NCBI GenBank assembly: GCA_040255445.1
Contig: JBDZUZ010000066.1
Location: 1-20,386 of the forward strand
Direction of reading: 5' to 3'
Length of the DNA: 20,386 nt
From: JBDZUZ01 sp040255445
GTDB taxonomy: Bacteria; Planctomycetota; Phycisphaerae; Phycisphaerales; UBA1924
Below the pieces are notes generated by a model. It had not been told where the DNA came from. It saw nothing but the letters and a program-made list of their open reading frames with translations, and did not search any database. This document shows, piece after piece, positions 7,509-14,512 of this stretch. How positions within the stretch are numbered: position 1 is the first letter of the stretch; the number at the start of each line of letters is the position of its first letter. A program made the translations under genes and the position numbers.

Positions 7509-8312
7509 TCACCACCCCAGCGGCCGCAAGAATCCGGACACCGACGCCGCGAACTCCGCCGGCCGCTCGACGGGTGTCATGTGCCCCGCCCCCTCGATCT
7601 CCACCAGCCGTCCCCCGGGCGCGGTCTCGGCCATCTCCGCCGCCACCTCAACAGGGGTGATCCGGTCCTCCGACCCCACGATGAACAGCGCCGGCACCCG
7701 CAGCGTGGCCAGGGTCGGCATCGAGTCGGGCCGTTCCGCCATCGCGAGCAGTGCCGCGGCCACCCCCTTTTCAGGCGATCGCCGCATCCGCTCCCGCCAT
7801 TGGTCCTTCAACTCCTGATCGGCAGCCTCGGCGAAGAGCTTCTGCACCATCCCATCGCTCACGGCGCTGGTGCCGGTCGAGAGGACCTTGGCGGCCTGGT
7901 CGCGGCGGTTCTTCGCCGCCTCCGGGGTATCGGGCCCGGCGCGGCTGTCGGCGATGATCAGAGCGCCGACCCGGGCGGGGTGGCGGCGGACGAGCTCGAA
8001 GGCGATGTAGCCGCCCATCGACAGGCCGCAGACCGCCGCGGGGCCGGTGATCCCCAGGCCGTCGAGCATGGAAACGAGGTCGTCGGCGTAATCGGCCATG
8101 CTGGCCGTTTCGGTGACGGTGGAAGCGCCGAAGCCGCGGAGGTCGGGCATGATGAGCCGGCGGCCGGCCGGGCCGGCGGTCTCGAGCAGCGGCTGCATGA
8201 CCGGGGTCCAGAGTTCACGGCTGAGAGGGAATCCGTGGATGAGCAGGAGCGGGGCCCCTTGCCCGATGGTGTCAACGGCGATCCGGACATCGCCACGGTC
8301 GAGGTTTGGCAT
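7509..8312 (-). CDS. Alpha/beta hydrolase
   Basis: The product is 267 aa, the normal size for a stand-alone alpha/beta hydrolase. The ATG at 8312 (MPNLDRGDVRIAVDTIGQG) gives the usual family N-terminus. The frame stays open to an ATG at 8387, but that extension looks unlike the family; neither start has a strong Shine-Dalgarno. The catalytic triad is readable: nucleophile Ser98 in GLSMGG, Asp216 in VGSEDRITP and His244 in GAGHMTPVERP. The oxyanion motif is HGFPLS (26-31). This pattern fits the 3-oxoadipate enol-lactonase, haloperoxidase and esterase-like branch, but the substrate cannot be told from sequence. No signal peptide is present, so it is probably cytoplasmic. It is transcribed away from nuoD, with 228 nt between the starts. 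Confidence 0.9.
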   Translation of the reverse strand: MPNLDRGDVRIAVDTIGQGAPLLLIHGFPLSRELWTPVMQPLLETAGPAGRRLIMPDLRGFGASTVTETASMADYADDLVSMLDGLGITGPAAVCGLSMGGYIAFELVRRHPARVGALIIADSRAGPDTPEAAKNRRDQAAKVLSTGTSAVSDGMVQKLFAEAADQELKDQWRERMRRSPEKGVAAALLAMAERPDSMPTLATLRVPALFIVGSEDRITPVEVAAEMAETAPGGRLVEIEGAGHMTPVERPAEFAASVSGFLRPLGW

Positions 8313-8451
8313 GGAGGATTGGAGGCGCACCGCGGCGGGCGGTCGCGTGGGTGGGCCCCGGGTGAATCCGGCTTGAACCATCCGCATACAGTCTCGCCCG
8401 CCCGCCGAAAGCCCTTTGGCGGTCCGCAGGCCCGATTGTTCAGGCCTTCTC

Positions 8452-8482
8452 TATATGGATGCATCGGGTCCGGACCCGATGC
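8452..8482 (+). promoter_or_regulatory. Candidate -10 box and perfect 22-bp palindrome in the nuoD leader
   Basis: TATATG (8452-8457) is the most -10-like hexamer between the hydrolase and nuoD, although no good -35 precedes it at 17 nt. Directly downstream, 8461-8482 is a perfect 22-bp palindrome (each arm GCATCGGGTCC or its complement), 58 nt before the nuoD GTG. It could be a dimeric regulator site or an RNA hairpin in the leader. Confidence 0.4.
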
Positions 8483-8540
8483 GACGACTGACACCGACCC
8501 AGCCCATGGCGACGGCCGCGGGCGGAGACGGAGACCCGGC

Positions 8541-9830
8541 GTGCCCTTCACGATCAAGCCCGACGACGCGATCAGCATCGACTCCGACAACACGCGGTAC
8601 CTCTCCGAGCACGTCGACACCGGCGACCGCTGGGTTCTCAACTTCGGCCCCCAGCACCCCGCCACGCACACGACGCTCCGGCTGGTGCTCGAGCTCGACG
8701 GCGAGCGGATCGCTCGGGTCACGCCGCACATCGGCTACCTGCACTCGGGCTTCGAGAAGCTGGGCGAGGCGCTGGACTACAACCAGTATGTGACCATCGT
8801 GTCGCGGATGGACTACCTGAGCCCGATCGCCAACGACATCTGCTGGCACCACTCGGTCGAGAAGCTCTTTGGCATCGAGATCACGCCGCGGTGCAAGGTG
8901 CTGCGGACGATCATGGCGGAGATGGCGCGGATCCAGAACCACCTGCTCTGCGTGGGCGCTGCGGGTCTCGATCTCAACGCCTTCACCGGCTTCATCTACG
9001 CGTTCAATGTGCGCGAGAAGATCTACGACCTGGTCGACTTCATCTCCGGCCAGCGGTTCCACCCGGACTGGACACGCGTCGGCGGCCTGATGCAGGACCT
9101 GCCCGATGAGGCGATGTTCAAGACGCTGGTCAAGAAGCTGATCCACGAGGAAGTGCCGCGAGCGGTCGACGACCTCGAGGTGCTGCTCAACCGCAACCGC
9201 ATCTTCATCGACCGCACGCAGGGCGTGGGCGTGATCAATACCGAGGACGCGATCGCCTGGTCGCTCACCGGCCCGATGGCGCGCTCGGCGGGCGTGAAGC
9301 GCGATGTCCGCAAGGATTCGCCGTACCTCTGCTACGCGGACAACTGGGACGGCCAGGGCGCTTCGGCGGTGAAGTTCAAGGTGCCGATCACGCAGGTGGG
9401 CGATGCCTACTCGCGGTACTTCGTCCGCCTCGAGGAGATCCGCCAGAGCATCGGGATCATCGAGCAGCTGATCGACAATATCCCCGGCGGCTCGGTCGAC
9501 ACCTTCGCCGACAGCAAGGTCGTGAAGCCCAACAAGAAGGACGTGTACGGCTCGATCGAAGGCCTCATCCAGCACTTCGAGCTGATCATGACCAACCGCG
9601 GCTGGGCCCCGCCGATCGCCGAGAGCTACGGCTGCGTCGAGACGGCCAACGGCGAGCTTGGCTACTTCATCGTGTCCGATGGCGGCCCCCGCCCGTGGCG
9701 CGTCAAGACCCGCCCGCCGTCGTTCATCAACTACTCGGTGATGGCGAAGCTGACCGAGGGCCACATGCTCAGCGATATCCCGGCGGTGCTGGGGTCGATC
9801 AATGTCGTGGCCGCCGAGCTCGACCGGTAA
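8541..9830 (+). CDS. nuoD: NADH-quinone oxidoreductase subunit D (49-kDa subunit, complex I)
   Basis: The product is 429 aa, close to the ~400-430 of stand-alone NuoD. The start is taken as GTG 8541, with GGAG 7 nt upstream; no ATG lies in frame nearby. Family signatures are clear: WVLNFGPQHPATHTTLRL near residue 31, HIGYLHSGFEKLGE, NQYVTIVSRMDYLSPI, MARIQNHLL, GFIYAFNVREKIYDLVD, ESYGCVETANGELGYF, RPPSFINYS and a C-terminal LGSINVVAAELDR. His39 (in GPQHP) and Tyr92 (in RMDYL) correspond to the quinone-headgroup ligands known from Thermus Nqo4 (His38, Tyr87). The subunit sits in the peripheral arm at the quinone chamber. Some usually constant positions differ: THG is THT, and GYLHRG is GYLHSG. 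No other nuo gene is adjacent on either side, which is unusual. Confidence 0.96.
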   Translation: MPFTIKPDDAISIDSDNTRYLSEHVDTGDRWVLNFGPQHPATHTTLRLVLELDGERIARVTPHIGYLHSGFEKLGEALDYNQYVTIVSRMDYLSPIANDICWHHSVEKLFGIEITPRCKVLRTIMAEMARIQNHLLCVGAAGLDLNAFTGFIYAFNVREKIYDLVDFISGQRFHPDWTRVGGLMQDLPDEAMFKTLVKKLIHEEVPRAVDDLEVLLNRNRIFIDRTQGVGVINTEDAIAWSLTGPMARSAGVKRDVRKDSPYLCYADNWDGQGASAVKFKVPITQVGDAYSRYFVRLEEIRQSIGIIEQLIDNIPGGSVDTFADSKVVKPNKKDVYGSIEGLIQHFELIMTNRGWAPPIAESYGCVETANGELGYFIVSDGGPRPWRVKTRPPSFINYSVMAKLTEGHMLSDIPAVLGSINVVAAELDR

Positions 9831-10030
9831 GCCCGCTTCTGAGATCAATCAGCGAGGCCGCGGCACACGCTTGCGGATCCGTCCGCTCGGCCGCCACGCT
9901 CGCTCCGCGCGCAGCGGGCGCCTCTCATGACGCCGCCTTCGCCGCACCCTGAGGCCGAAGCCCCGGTTCTGTCTCCACCTCTTCTTCTGTCGCACAATCG
10001 GACTCCCTCCCCCGCCCTTTCTCGCGGGAA

Positions 10031-10414
10031 CTAACTCAGGTACGCGCTGGGTCTGAGCACCACGACACCGCCGATCGCCTTGCCGATGGCGGCGCCGAAG
10101 CCGACGGTGTCGCCGGTGAGCAGGTGTGTGGACTTTGCAGCGGTCGCGGCGCCGAGCACACCGCGCTCGATATCGCCGAGCGCCGCCGCGGGCAGTTCCG
10201 CCGCGTTCGGGTCGGGGCGGATGTCGACGCGGGCGAGCAGCCCGATGAGCTTCGAGCGGCGCTCCTCCGTGTCGAGATTGCGGAGCGCGCGCTCGGCCGC
10301 GCTCTTGGAAGTCAATAGCGTCACGCCGGGCAGCCCCCAGAGGCGCTCGAGCGAGGTGCGGGCGCGATGGCCCGCGGCGAAGAGCACGCTGGCATCGAGG
10401 AACACACGGTCCAT
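10031..10414 (-). CDS. PIN-domain protein, probable VapC-like toxin
   Basis: The product is 127 aa, the usual size for a PIN toxin ribonuclease. The ATG at 10414 has GGAG 10 nt upstream and starts MDRVFLDASVLFAA, the classic first PIN strand with its acidic metal ligand (Asp7). A middle acidic motif (AERALRN) and the late THLLTGDTVGFG segment supply the other acidic residues of the Mg-binding site. The longer upstream open frame in this phase runs through the antitoxin gene and is not coding. It lies 38 nt downstream of the AbrB-type gene on the same strand, in antitoxin-then-toxin order. By family knowledge it would cleave RNA until bound by its antitoxin. It could instead be a solitary PIN nuclease. 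Confidence 0.85.
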   Translation of the reverse strand: MDRVFLDASVLFAAGHRARTSLERLWGLPGVTLLTSKSAAERALRNLDTEERRSKLIGLLARVDIRPDPNAAELPAAALGDIERGVLGAATAAKSTHLLTGDTVGFGAAIGKAIGGVVVLRPSAYLS

Positions 10415-10452
10415 GCGGTCACATCTCCAATTCCACGCGGGGTGCTCGCGGT

Positions 10453-10872
10453 CTACGCCGCTTCGGGCCGGTCCGACCAGATCTCCCGCGGGTCGATGCC
10501 CATGCGGCGGACCTCGGCGGATGCCTGGGCGAAGTCTTCTCCGCTGCAGGCGGTGTTGATCAGGAACGCGGCCTTGCGGGCGGCCGACCAGATCGACGCA
10601 TCCACCGGGGCCGCGGCCCGCGGAGCACGAGTCGGTTGCGGGATCGGGGCCGGACGCGGCGCCGGCGCCGGCTGATGCGGCTGATCGACCCGGCGCGGCC
10701 GGATGAGCAGCCCATCGGCGGTCGACTCGATCTCGAGCACACCGCCGATCTCGATGCCCAGCCGTCTCAGTTCGGTCCCGGGGAGCGGGATCACTCCGCC
10801 GGCGCCGACCACCACCGCCGCGGCGTGCCGCGGCGACTCTTCGATAACATGCCCACCTTGCCGAAACGTCAT
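10453..10872 (-). CDS. AbrB/MazE-type antitoxin with C-terminal extension
   Basis: The product is 139 aa. The start is ATG 10872, with no clear Shine-Dalgarno and about 33 nt after a GGTATCTGG -10-like site. Residues ~18-62 read as a swapped-hairpin AbrB/SpoVT DNA-binding domain (VVVGAGGVIPLPGTELRRLGI, then GGVLEIESTADGLLIRP). A Pro/Ala-rich linker (about 66-90, PAPAPRPAPIPQP) joins it to a C-terminal segment (91-139; SIWSAARKAAFLINTACSGEDFAQ and RRMGIDPREIW). That segment is the likely toxin-binding part. Its neighbour 38 nt downstream encodes a PIN protein, which supports a type II toxin-antitoxin pair with autoregulation. The long linker is atypical of short AbrB antitoxins. Confidence 0.8.
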   Translation of the reverse strand: MTFRQGGHVIEESPRHAAAVVVGAGGVIPLPGTELRRLGIEIGGVLEIESTADGLLIRPRRVDQPHQPAPAPRPAPIPQPTRAPRAAAPVDASIWSAARKAAFLINTACSGEDFAQASAEVRRMGIDPREIWSDRPEAA

Positions 10873-10904
10873 ACCCGAATCTGCATTCAGGTTGGCCGCG
10901 GGGC

Positions 10905-10910
10905 CAGATA
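10905..10910 (-). promoter_or_regulatory. -10-like TATCTG upstream of the toxin-antitoxin pair
   Basis: The minus strand reads GGTATCTGG, with TATCTG at 10910-10905, 33 nt before the antitoxin ATG. It has the same GG-TAnnnT shape as the other candidate -10 sites in the window. No convincing -35 was seen. Confidence 0.25.
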
Positions 10911-11014
10911 CCTCGCCAGATTGCCGCGCTTGCCGGGCTTGCCGCCGCGGAACAACCGGCGGAATCGGCGCAGACCGACCGCCATCGGGGGGAGCGCGCG
11001 GCCGCGGGCTCGGG

Positions 11015-11020
11015 TATCTT
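11015..11020 (+). promoter_or_regulatory. -10-like TATCTT upstream of the lamin-tail lipoprotein gene
   Basis: CGGGTATCTTGG lies 44 nt before the ATG at 11064. A small hairpin follows it (ATCGG at 11030-11034 with CCGAT at 11042-11046). The motif shape matches the other GG-TAnnnT sites. This is an inference from recurrence only. Confidence 0.25.
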
Positions 11021-11063
11021 GGTCCCCGGATCGGGCTTCATCCGATGCCGCGGGAACGCCACC

Positions 11064-11795
11064 ATGCTCACGACCGCCTGTGTTGTCGCCGCCGTCGCGG
11101 CGTGTCTGCAGCCCCAGCCCAACGCCCCGACTCAGACTCAACCGCAGCCGCCGCACCCGGCGATCACGGAGGTGCTCTACGCAGTGCCGACGGGCGCGAA
11201 GGGCGATGCGGACAAGGACGGCACGCGGCACGCGACGGGCGATGAGTTCGTCGAGCTCGCGAATCTCACGGCCGCGCCGATCAATCTGAAGGGCTACCGG
11301 CTGAGCGATGGGAAGTCGGTGAACAACGCGCCGCCCGATGCGAAGCCGAAGAGGGAAGAGGAGGACGGCGGCCGGTTCATCTTCACCTTCCCCGATCTGG
11401 TGCTGCAGCCGGGTCAGGTGGTGGTGGTCTTCAACGGTCACAAGCAGTCGACGCCCGGTCCGATCGGCACCGAGCAGTCCGCCGCCGCGCCCAACGAGCG
11501 GTTCGGCGGCGCGTTCGTCTTCTCGCGGCGGGCCGAGTCGCCATACATCGGTTTCGGGAACAACGCGGACTGCGTGCTCCTGACCGCGCCGGATGGCACA
11601 CCTGTTGAGTGCGTGAAGTGGGGGGACGGCTCGAAGGTGCCCGATGCCGAGGCGAAGCGGACCTCTATCGCGCCCGAGGGCAAGGGGAGTGTGCAGCTCG
11701 ACAAGGCGGGGGGCGCTTTCGTCCCCCACACGGACCTGCCCGGATCGGACGACCAGACACTCTTCTCGCCGGGGCGGTACCCGGCGGTGCGTTAG
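11064..11795 (+). CDS. Lipoprotein with lamin-tail domain (LTD)
   Basis: The product is 243 aa. The ATG at 11064 begins a short lipoprotein signal, MLTTACVVAAVAAC, with lipobox VAAC and Cys14 as the lipidated residue. A Pro/Gln-rich spacer (PQPNAPTQTQPQPP) follows. Residues ~35 onward are a lamin-tail immunoglobulin-like fold: ITEVLYAVP, GDEFVELANLTAAPINLKGYRLSDG, FPDLVLQPGQVVVVFNGH, VLLTAPDGTPVECVKWGDG and a C-terminal SPGRYP. Such domains in bacterial extracellular proteins are usually accessory, adhesive or nucleic-acid-related modules, and no enzymatic domain accompanies it here. The gene is followed 61 nt downstream by a small membrane-anchored protein on the same strand. The start has only a weak GGGAA ribosome site. 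Confidence 0.82.
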   Translation: MLTTACVVAAVAACLQPQPNAPTQTQPQPPHPAITEVLYAVPTGAKGDADKDGTRHATGDEFVELANLTAAPINLKGYRLSDGKSVNNAPPDAKPKREEEDGGRFIFTFPDLVLQPGQVVVVFNGHKQSTPGPIGTEQSAAAPNERFGGAFVFSRRAESPYIGFGNNADCVLLTAPDGTPVECVKWGDGSKVPDAEAKRTSIAPEGKGSVQLDKAGGAFVPHTDLPGSDDQTLFSPGRYPAVR

Positions 11796-11836
11796 GCGGC
11801 GGTCGGCACCCCGGGGCGGGCCGCGGCCGCGTCGGT

Positions 11837-11842
11837 TAGGCT
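11837..11842 (+). promoter_or_regulatory. TAGGCT -10-like element before the small membrane protein gene
   Basis: GGTTAGGCTACGGTGGATC sits 14 nt upstream of the ATG at 11857, so transcription from it would give a leader of only a few bases. TAGGCT recurs at 7414-7409 (-) and 14513-14518 (+), each upstream of a gene. Confidence 0.3.
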
Positions 11843-11856
11843 ACGGTGGATCGGTC

Positions 11857-12216
11857 ATGAAACACGCACGCATTGTCATTCTGCTGCTGGTGGTCGTGGG
11901 GCTGGGGGTCGCGGTGATCCTGCGGAACACCCGCGCACACGAGCTGGTAGTGCTGAACGAGACCGGGCACACGATCGTGGTCTCGGCGGCGCGGCCGGGC
12001 GTGGTCACCGACCCGCATGTGCTCGAGGCCGACGGCTCCTACCGCGCGGACTTCACGAGCGGGATGCGGCTGACAGTGTGGCCCTCACCGGATATCGAGT
12101 CCGAATCGGTGGTGTTCCTGCTGAGCGGCGAGGGCGGGACGGTCCGGGTCCGGCTCGAGGGCGCGGGCGTGCGGGTCGATACCGAGGGGCCATCGGTAAT
12201 GGCCGCGCCGAACTGA
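11857..12216 (+). CDS. Small membrane-anchored protein of unknown function
   Basis: The product is 119 aa. The ATG at 11857 has GGTGGA about 8 nt upstream. Residues 6-22 are a strongly hydrophobic N-terminal segment (IVILLLVVVGLGVAVIL) followed by Arg residues, which fits a signal anchor with the rest outside the cytoplasm. The remainder alternates short beta-strand-like stretches (ELVVLNETGHTIVVSAARPG, LTVWPSP, GTVRVRLEGAGVRV), suggesting a small beta-sandwich. I recognise no family. It lies 34 nt before the ATPase gene and 61 nt after the lipoprotein gene on the same strand. Co-transcription is possible, though a TAGGCT element sits just upstream. Confidence 0.7.
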   Translation: MKHARIVILLLVVVGLGVAVILRNTRAHELVVLNETGHTIVVSAARPGVVTDPHVLEADGSYRADFTSGMRLTVWPSPDIESESVVFLLSGEGGTVRVRLEGAGVRVDTEGPSVMAAPN

Positions 12217-12250
12217 GATCGGCGCCTCGCCGGGCATGGGGGGGTCGGAC

Positions 12251-13243
12251 ATGCCATCCACGCTGGGCACGGTGACGATCCGCGGCTTCAAGTCGATCGA
12301 GCGGCTCGAGGGCTTTGCGCTGGGCCCATTGAATGTTCTGATCGGCGCCAACGGCGCGGGCAAGAGCAACTTCATCGAGTTCCTGCGCCTGGCGAGGGCG
12401 GTCGCGCGCGGGGAGATTGATGCGCACCTCGAGGCGTACGGGCCGGCCGAAGGCTTCTACCACCGCGGTCCGCGGCGGGCCGCCCGGATCGAGGGCGAGC
12501 TCGCGTTCGGCGAGGGTGCTTTCACATTCGCGATCGAGCCGGACAGCGGCGGGGGAGTCCGCGTCACAAGCGGCGGTGATGCGGCGCCGGTGGTCGCCGC
12601 GTGGACCATCCATCACTTCAACGACACCGCGCTCACCGCGGCGGTGCGGCGCGGGTGCCCGCCCGGCGAGCACACGCGGCTCGAGGCCGGCGGCGCGAAC
12701 CTGCCCGCGTTCCTCGCGACGCTGCGGGACCGCGAGCCGCAGCGCTACGGCGTGCTGCTCGACATGGTCCGGCGGGTGGCGCCGTACATCGAATCGCTCG
12801 CGCTGGATCCGATCGAGACCGGGGCGGGCCCGCGGATGCAGATCCGCTGGCGGCAGGCCGATATCGAAGAAGTCCTGCCGCCGGGGCTGCTCTCCGACGG
12901 CACGGTGCGGTTCATCTGCCTCGCCGCCGCGCTGCTGCAGCCCGAGCCGCCGGCGACGATGGTGATCGATGAGCCCGAACTGGGCCTGCACCCCGATGCG
13001 ATCGCGGTGCTGGGCGGGCTGATCCGGTCGGCGTCCGCGCGCACGCAGATGATCGTGGCGACGCAGTCACCCCTGCTCCTGAGCGAGTTTGAAGCGGGCG
13101 CGGTCATCGCGGTGGATCAGGAGCGATCCGGCTCGCGGTTCCGCCGTATCGACGCCGCGGCGGTGCGGCCCTGGCTCGAGGAGTACAGCCTGGGCGAACT
13201 GTGGATGAAGAGCATGCTCCACGGGCACCTGCGCGATGTCTGA
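12251..13243 (+). CDS. AAA family ATPase (AAA_21 / COG4637-like)
   Basis: The product is 330 aa. The ATG at 12251 is preferred over one five codons earlier because a G-rich ribosome site (GGGGGGG) lies just before it. The N-terminus TVTIRGFKSIERLEGFALGPLNVLIGANGAGKSN gives the FKS motif of SMC/OLD-like ATPases and Walker A at residues 32-39. LLSDGTVRF (213-221) is the ABC-type signature-like region, TMVIDEPELGLHP (236-248) is Walker B with catalytic Glu241, and ATQSP (270-274) is the last conserved motif. No coiled-coil insertion or nuclease domain is fused. The gene overlaps the downstream DUF4276 gene by 8 nt, implying coupled translation and a shared complex. Such pairs occur in defence or DNA-repair settings; the role here is inferred. 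Confidence 0.92.
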   Translation: MPSTLGTVTIRGFKSIERLEGFALGPLNVLIGANGAGKSNFIEFLRLARAVARGEIDAHLEAYGPAEGFYHRGPRRAARIEGELAFGEGAFTFAIEPDSGGGVRVTSGGDAAPVVAAWTIHHFNDTALTAAVRRGCPPGEHTRLEAGGANLPAFLATLRDREPQRYGVLLDMVRRVAPYIESLALDPIETGAGPRMQIRWRQADIEEVLPPGLLSDGTVRFICLAAALLQPEPPATMVIDEPELGLHPDAIAVLGGLIRSASARTQMIVATQSPLLLSEFEAGAVIAVDQERSGSRFRRIDAAAVRPWLEEYSLGELWMKSMLHGHLRDV

Positions 13244-13919
13244 TGTGCTCGTGCTGTGCGAAGGGCAGACGGAGCGCGAGTTCTGCCGCGTGGTGCTCGC
13301 GCCGTATCTCTCCGCGCGGGGTGTGCGGATGGGGGCGACGCTGGCGGGCAAGCCGGGGGGCATGCAGGGCGGGATCCGGTCGTGGCGGAGTTACCGCGGC
13401 GATGTGCTGCGGGCCGCGGCGGAGCGGCCGGGGCGGCGGATCGGGCTGCTGGTCGACTACTACGGCATGCCCGCCTCGTGGCCCGGACGGGTCGAGGCGG
13501 ATCGGCTCCCGGCCGCGCAGCGCGGGCCATCGATCGAGCGGCGGCTGCTCCGGGATCTGCACCGCGAGTTGCCCGAGGGCTTCCACCCGTGCATCCAGGT
13601 GCACGAGTTCGAGAGCCTGCTGTTCGTTGATCCAGATGCGGTCGTGCACGCGCTGGCGGGGCTGGGCTCGGGGCGCGATCTCGATACCACCGCGGCGGCG
13701 ATGCGTGTCGTGCGCGATGACTGCGGCGGCGTCGAGTGCATCAACGACTCGCCCGAGACCGCGCCATCGAAGCGGCTGCGGCACCTGATCCGCGGCTACG
13801 ACAAGGTTGCGTGGGGGATCACCGCGCTGCGGGCGGTCCCGGTGGAGACACTGCGCGCCGGGTGCCCGTGGCTGGACCGGTGGCTCACGCGGCTGTGCTC
13901 GGGCGGCTCCGCGGCCTAG
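13236..13919 (+). CDS. DUF4276 family, TOPRIM-like partner of the ATPase
   Basis: The product is 227 aa. Its ATG at 13236 overlaps the ATPase stop by 8 nt. The N-terminus LVLCEGQTEREF (Glu9, Glu13) and RIGLLVDYYGMP (Asp74) give the glutamate and aspartate positions of a TOPRIM-like fold. IQVHEFESLLFVDPD (120-134) is the family hallmark with Glu124 and Glu126. TOPRIM-like acidic residues usually bind Mg for phosphoryl transfer or nucleic acid cleavage, so a nuclease or effector role beside the ATPase is plausible. The arrangement resembles ATPase plus TOPRIM pairs such as PARIS (AriA with a DUF4435 AriB), but the domain is DUF4276, not DUF4435. The gene ends on a CTAG shared with the convergent DinB gene. 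Confidence 0.88.
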   Translation: MSDVLVLCEGQTEREFCRVVLAPYLSARGVRMGATLAGKPGGMQGGIRSWRSYRGDVLRAAAERPGRRIGLLVDYYGMPASWPGRVEADRLPAAQRGPSIERRLLRDLHRELPEGFHPCIQVHEFESLLFVDPDAVVHALAGLGSGRDLDTTAAAMRVVRDDCGGVECINDSPETAPSKRLRHLIRGYDKVAWGITALRAVPVETLRAGCPWLDRWLTRLCSGGSAA

Positions 13920-14428
13920 CGGGCGACGGGCGTCCGCTTGTACATCAGCGCGTTGTAGTCGATGTCCTCCGTCGTGACGCCGAGCTGCCGCAGCATGTTC
14001 ATCGCCTGAGCCCGGTGATGCACCTCGTGCTGCAGCATCTGGATGAGCATGCCGTCGTAGGTCGCCTCGATATCGAAGGCTTCGCCGCGGCGTTCGACTC
14101 GGTAGCGGAGCGGCGCGGACCAGTCGGACACGGCCGCGAGTTCGGCGCGGGTGCGGACGGCCTGCTCGCGCCAGGCGCGCTCCAGCACGGCGAACTCGGG
14201 CGGCTTCTCGTCCTGGATCGGCCACTCTTCGTAGGGCGGGGTCTCGCGGCCGGCGAGCCGCTCGATGTAGTAGTACTCGCAGATGTAGATGTGCGTCAGG
14301 GTGCGGCCGATGGACCCGAGGCCGATGGGAAGCTGTTTCAGGTATTGCTCTGGCGTGAGCGGACGTGTCCAGTCGAGAATCCGGGTGCGGGAGGCTTCGA
14401 GGTAGTCGTAGATGCGGGTGTGGTTCAT
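13916..14428 (-). CDS. DinB-family protein
   Basis: The product is 170 aa, typical for the DinB/YfiT four-helix-bundle superfamily. The ATG at 14428 gives MNHTRIYDYLEASRTRILDWTRPL, a usual first helix; the upstream open extension does not look coding. The metal-binding histidines are visible: His46 in TLTHIYICEYYYIERL, and His134 and His138 in MLQHEVHHRAQAMNMLRQLG. Members are metal-dependent, and some are thiol (for example bacillithiol) transferases or stress-induced proteins; the thiol and substrate are unknown here. It is convergent with the DUF4276 gene and shares its last four bases with it. Its promoter region is shared with the divergent prepilin gene at 14547. Confidence 0.9.
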   Translation of the reverse strand: MNHTRIYDYLEASRTRILDWTRPLTPEQYLKQLPIGLGSIGRTLTHIYICEYYYIERLAGRETPPYEEWPIQDEKPPEFAVLERAWREQAVRTRAELAAVSDWSAPLRYRVERRGEAFDIEATYDGMLIQMLQHEVHHRAQAMNMLRQLGVTTEDIDYNALMYKRTPVAR

Positions 14429-14512
14429 GCGGCCAGTGTACCAGCCGGCCGTGCAACACCGGATGTTCGATGGATGCCACCGAAGTGGCTGTGCCTGCGC
14501 GTTGCGGCGTGG

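Noticed and set aside
7581..8540. In-frame upstream extension of nuoD to 7581
   Set aside because: It is antisense to the alpha/beta hydrolase and unlike NuoD; homology begins just after the GTG at 8541.
8451..9848. Long minus-strand open frame opposite nuoD
   Set aside because: Shadow of nuoD; composition is His/Arg/Asp-rich with no family motif.
9831..10030. Terminator between nuoD and the PIN gene
   Set aside because: GC-rich inverted stretches exist, but none is followed by a T-tract in either direction.
10415..11122. Long N-terminal extension of the PIN gene
   Set aside because: It overlaps the antitoxin on the same strand in another frame, and the PIN fold starts exactly at the ATG at 10414.
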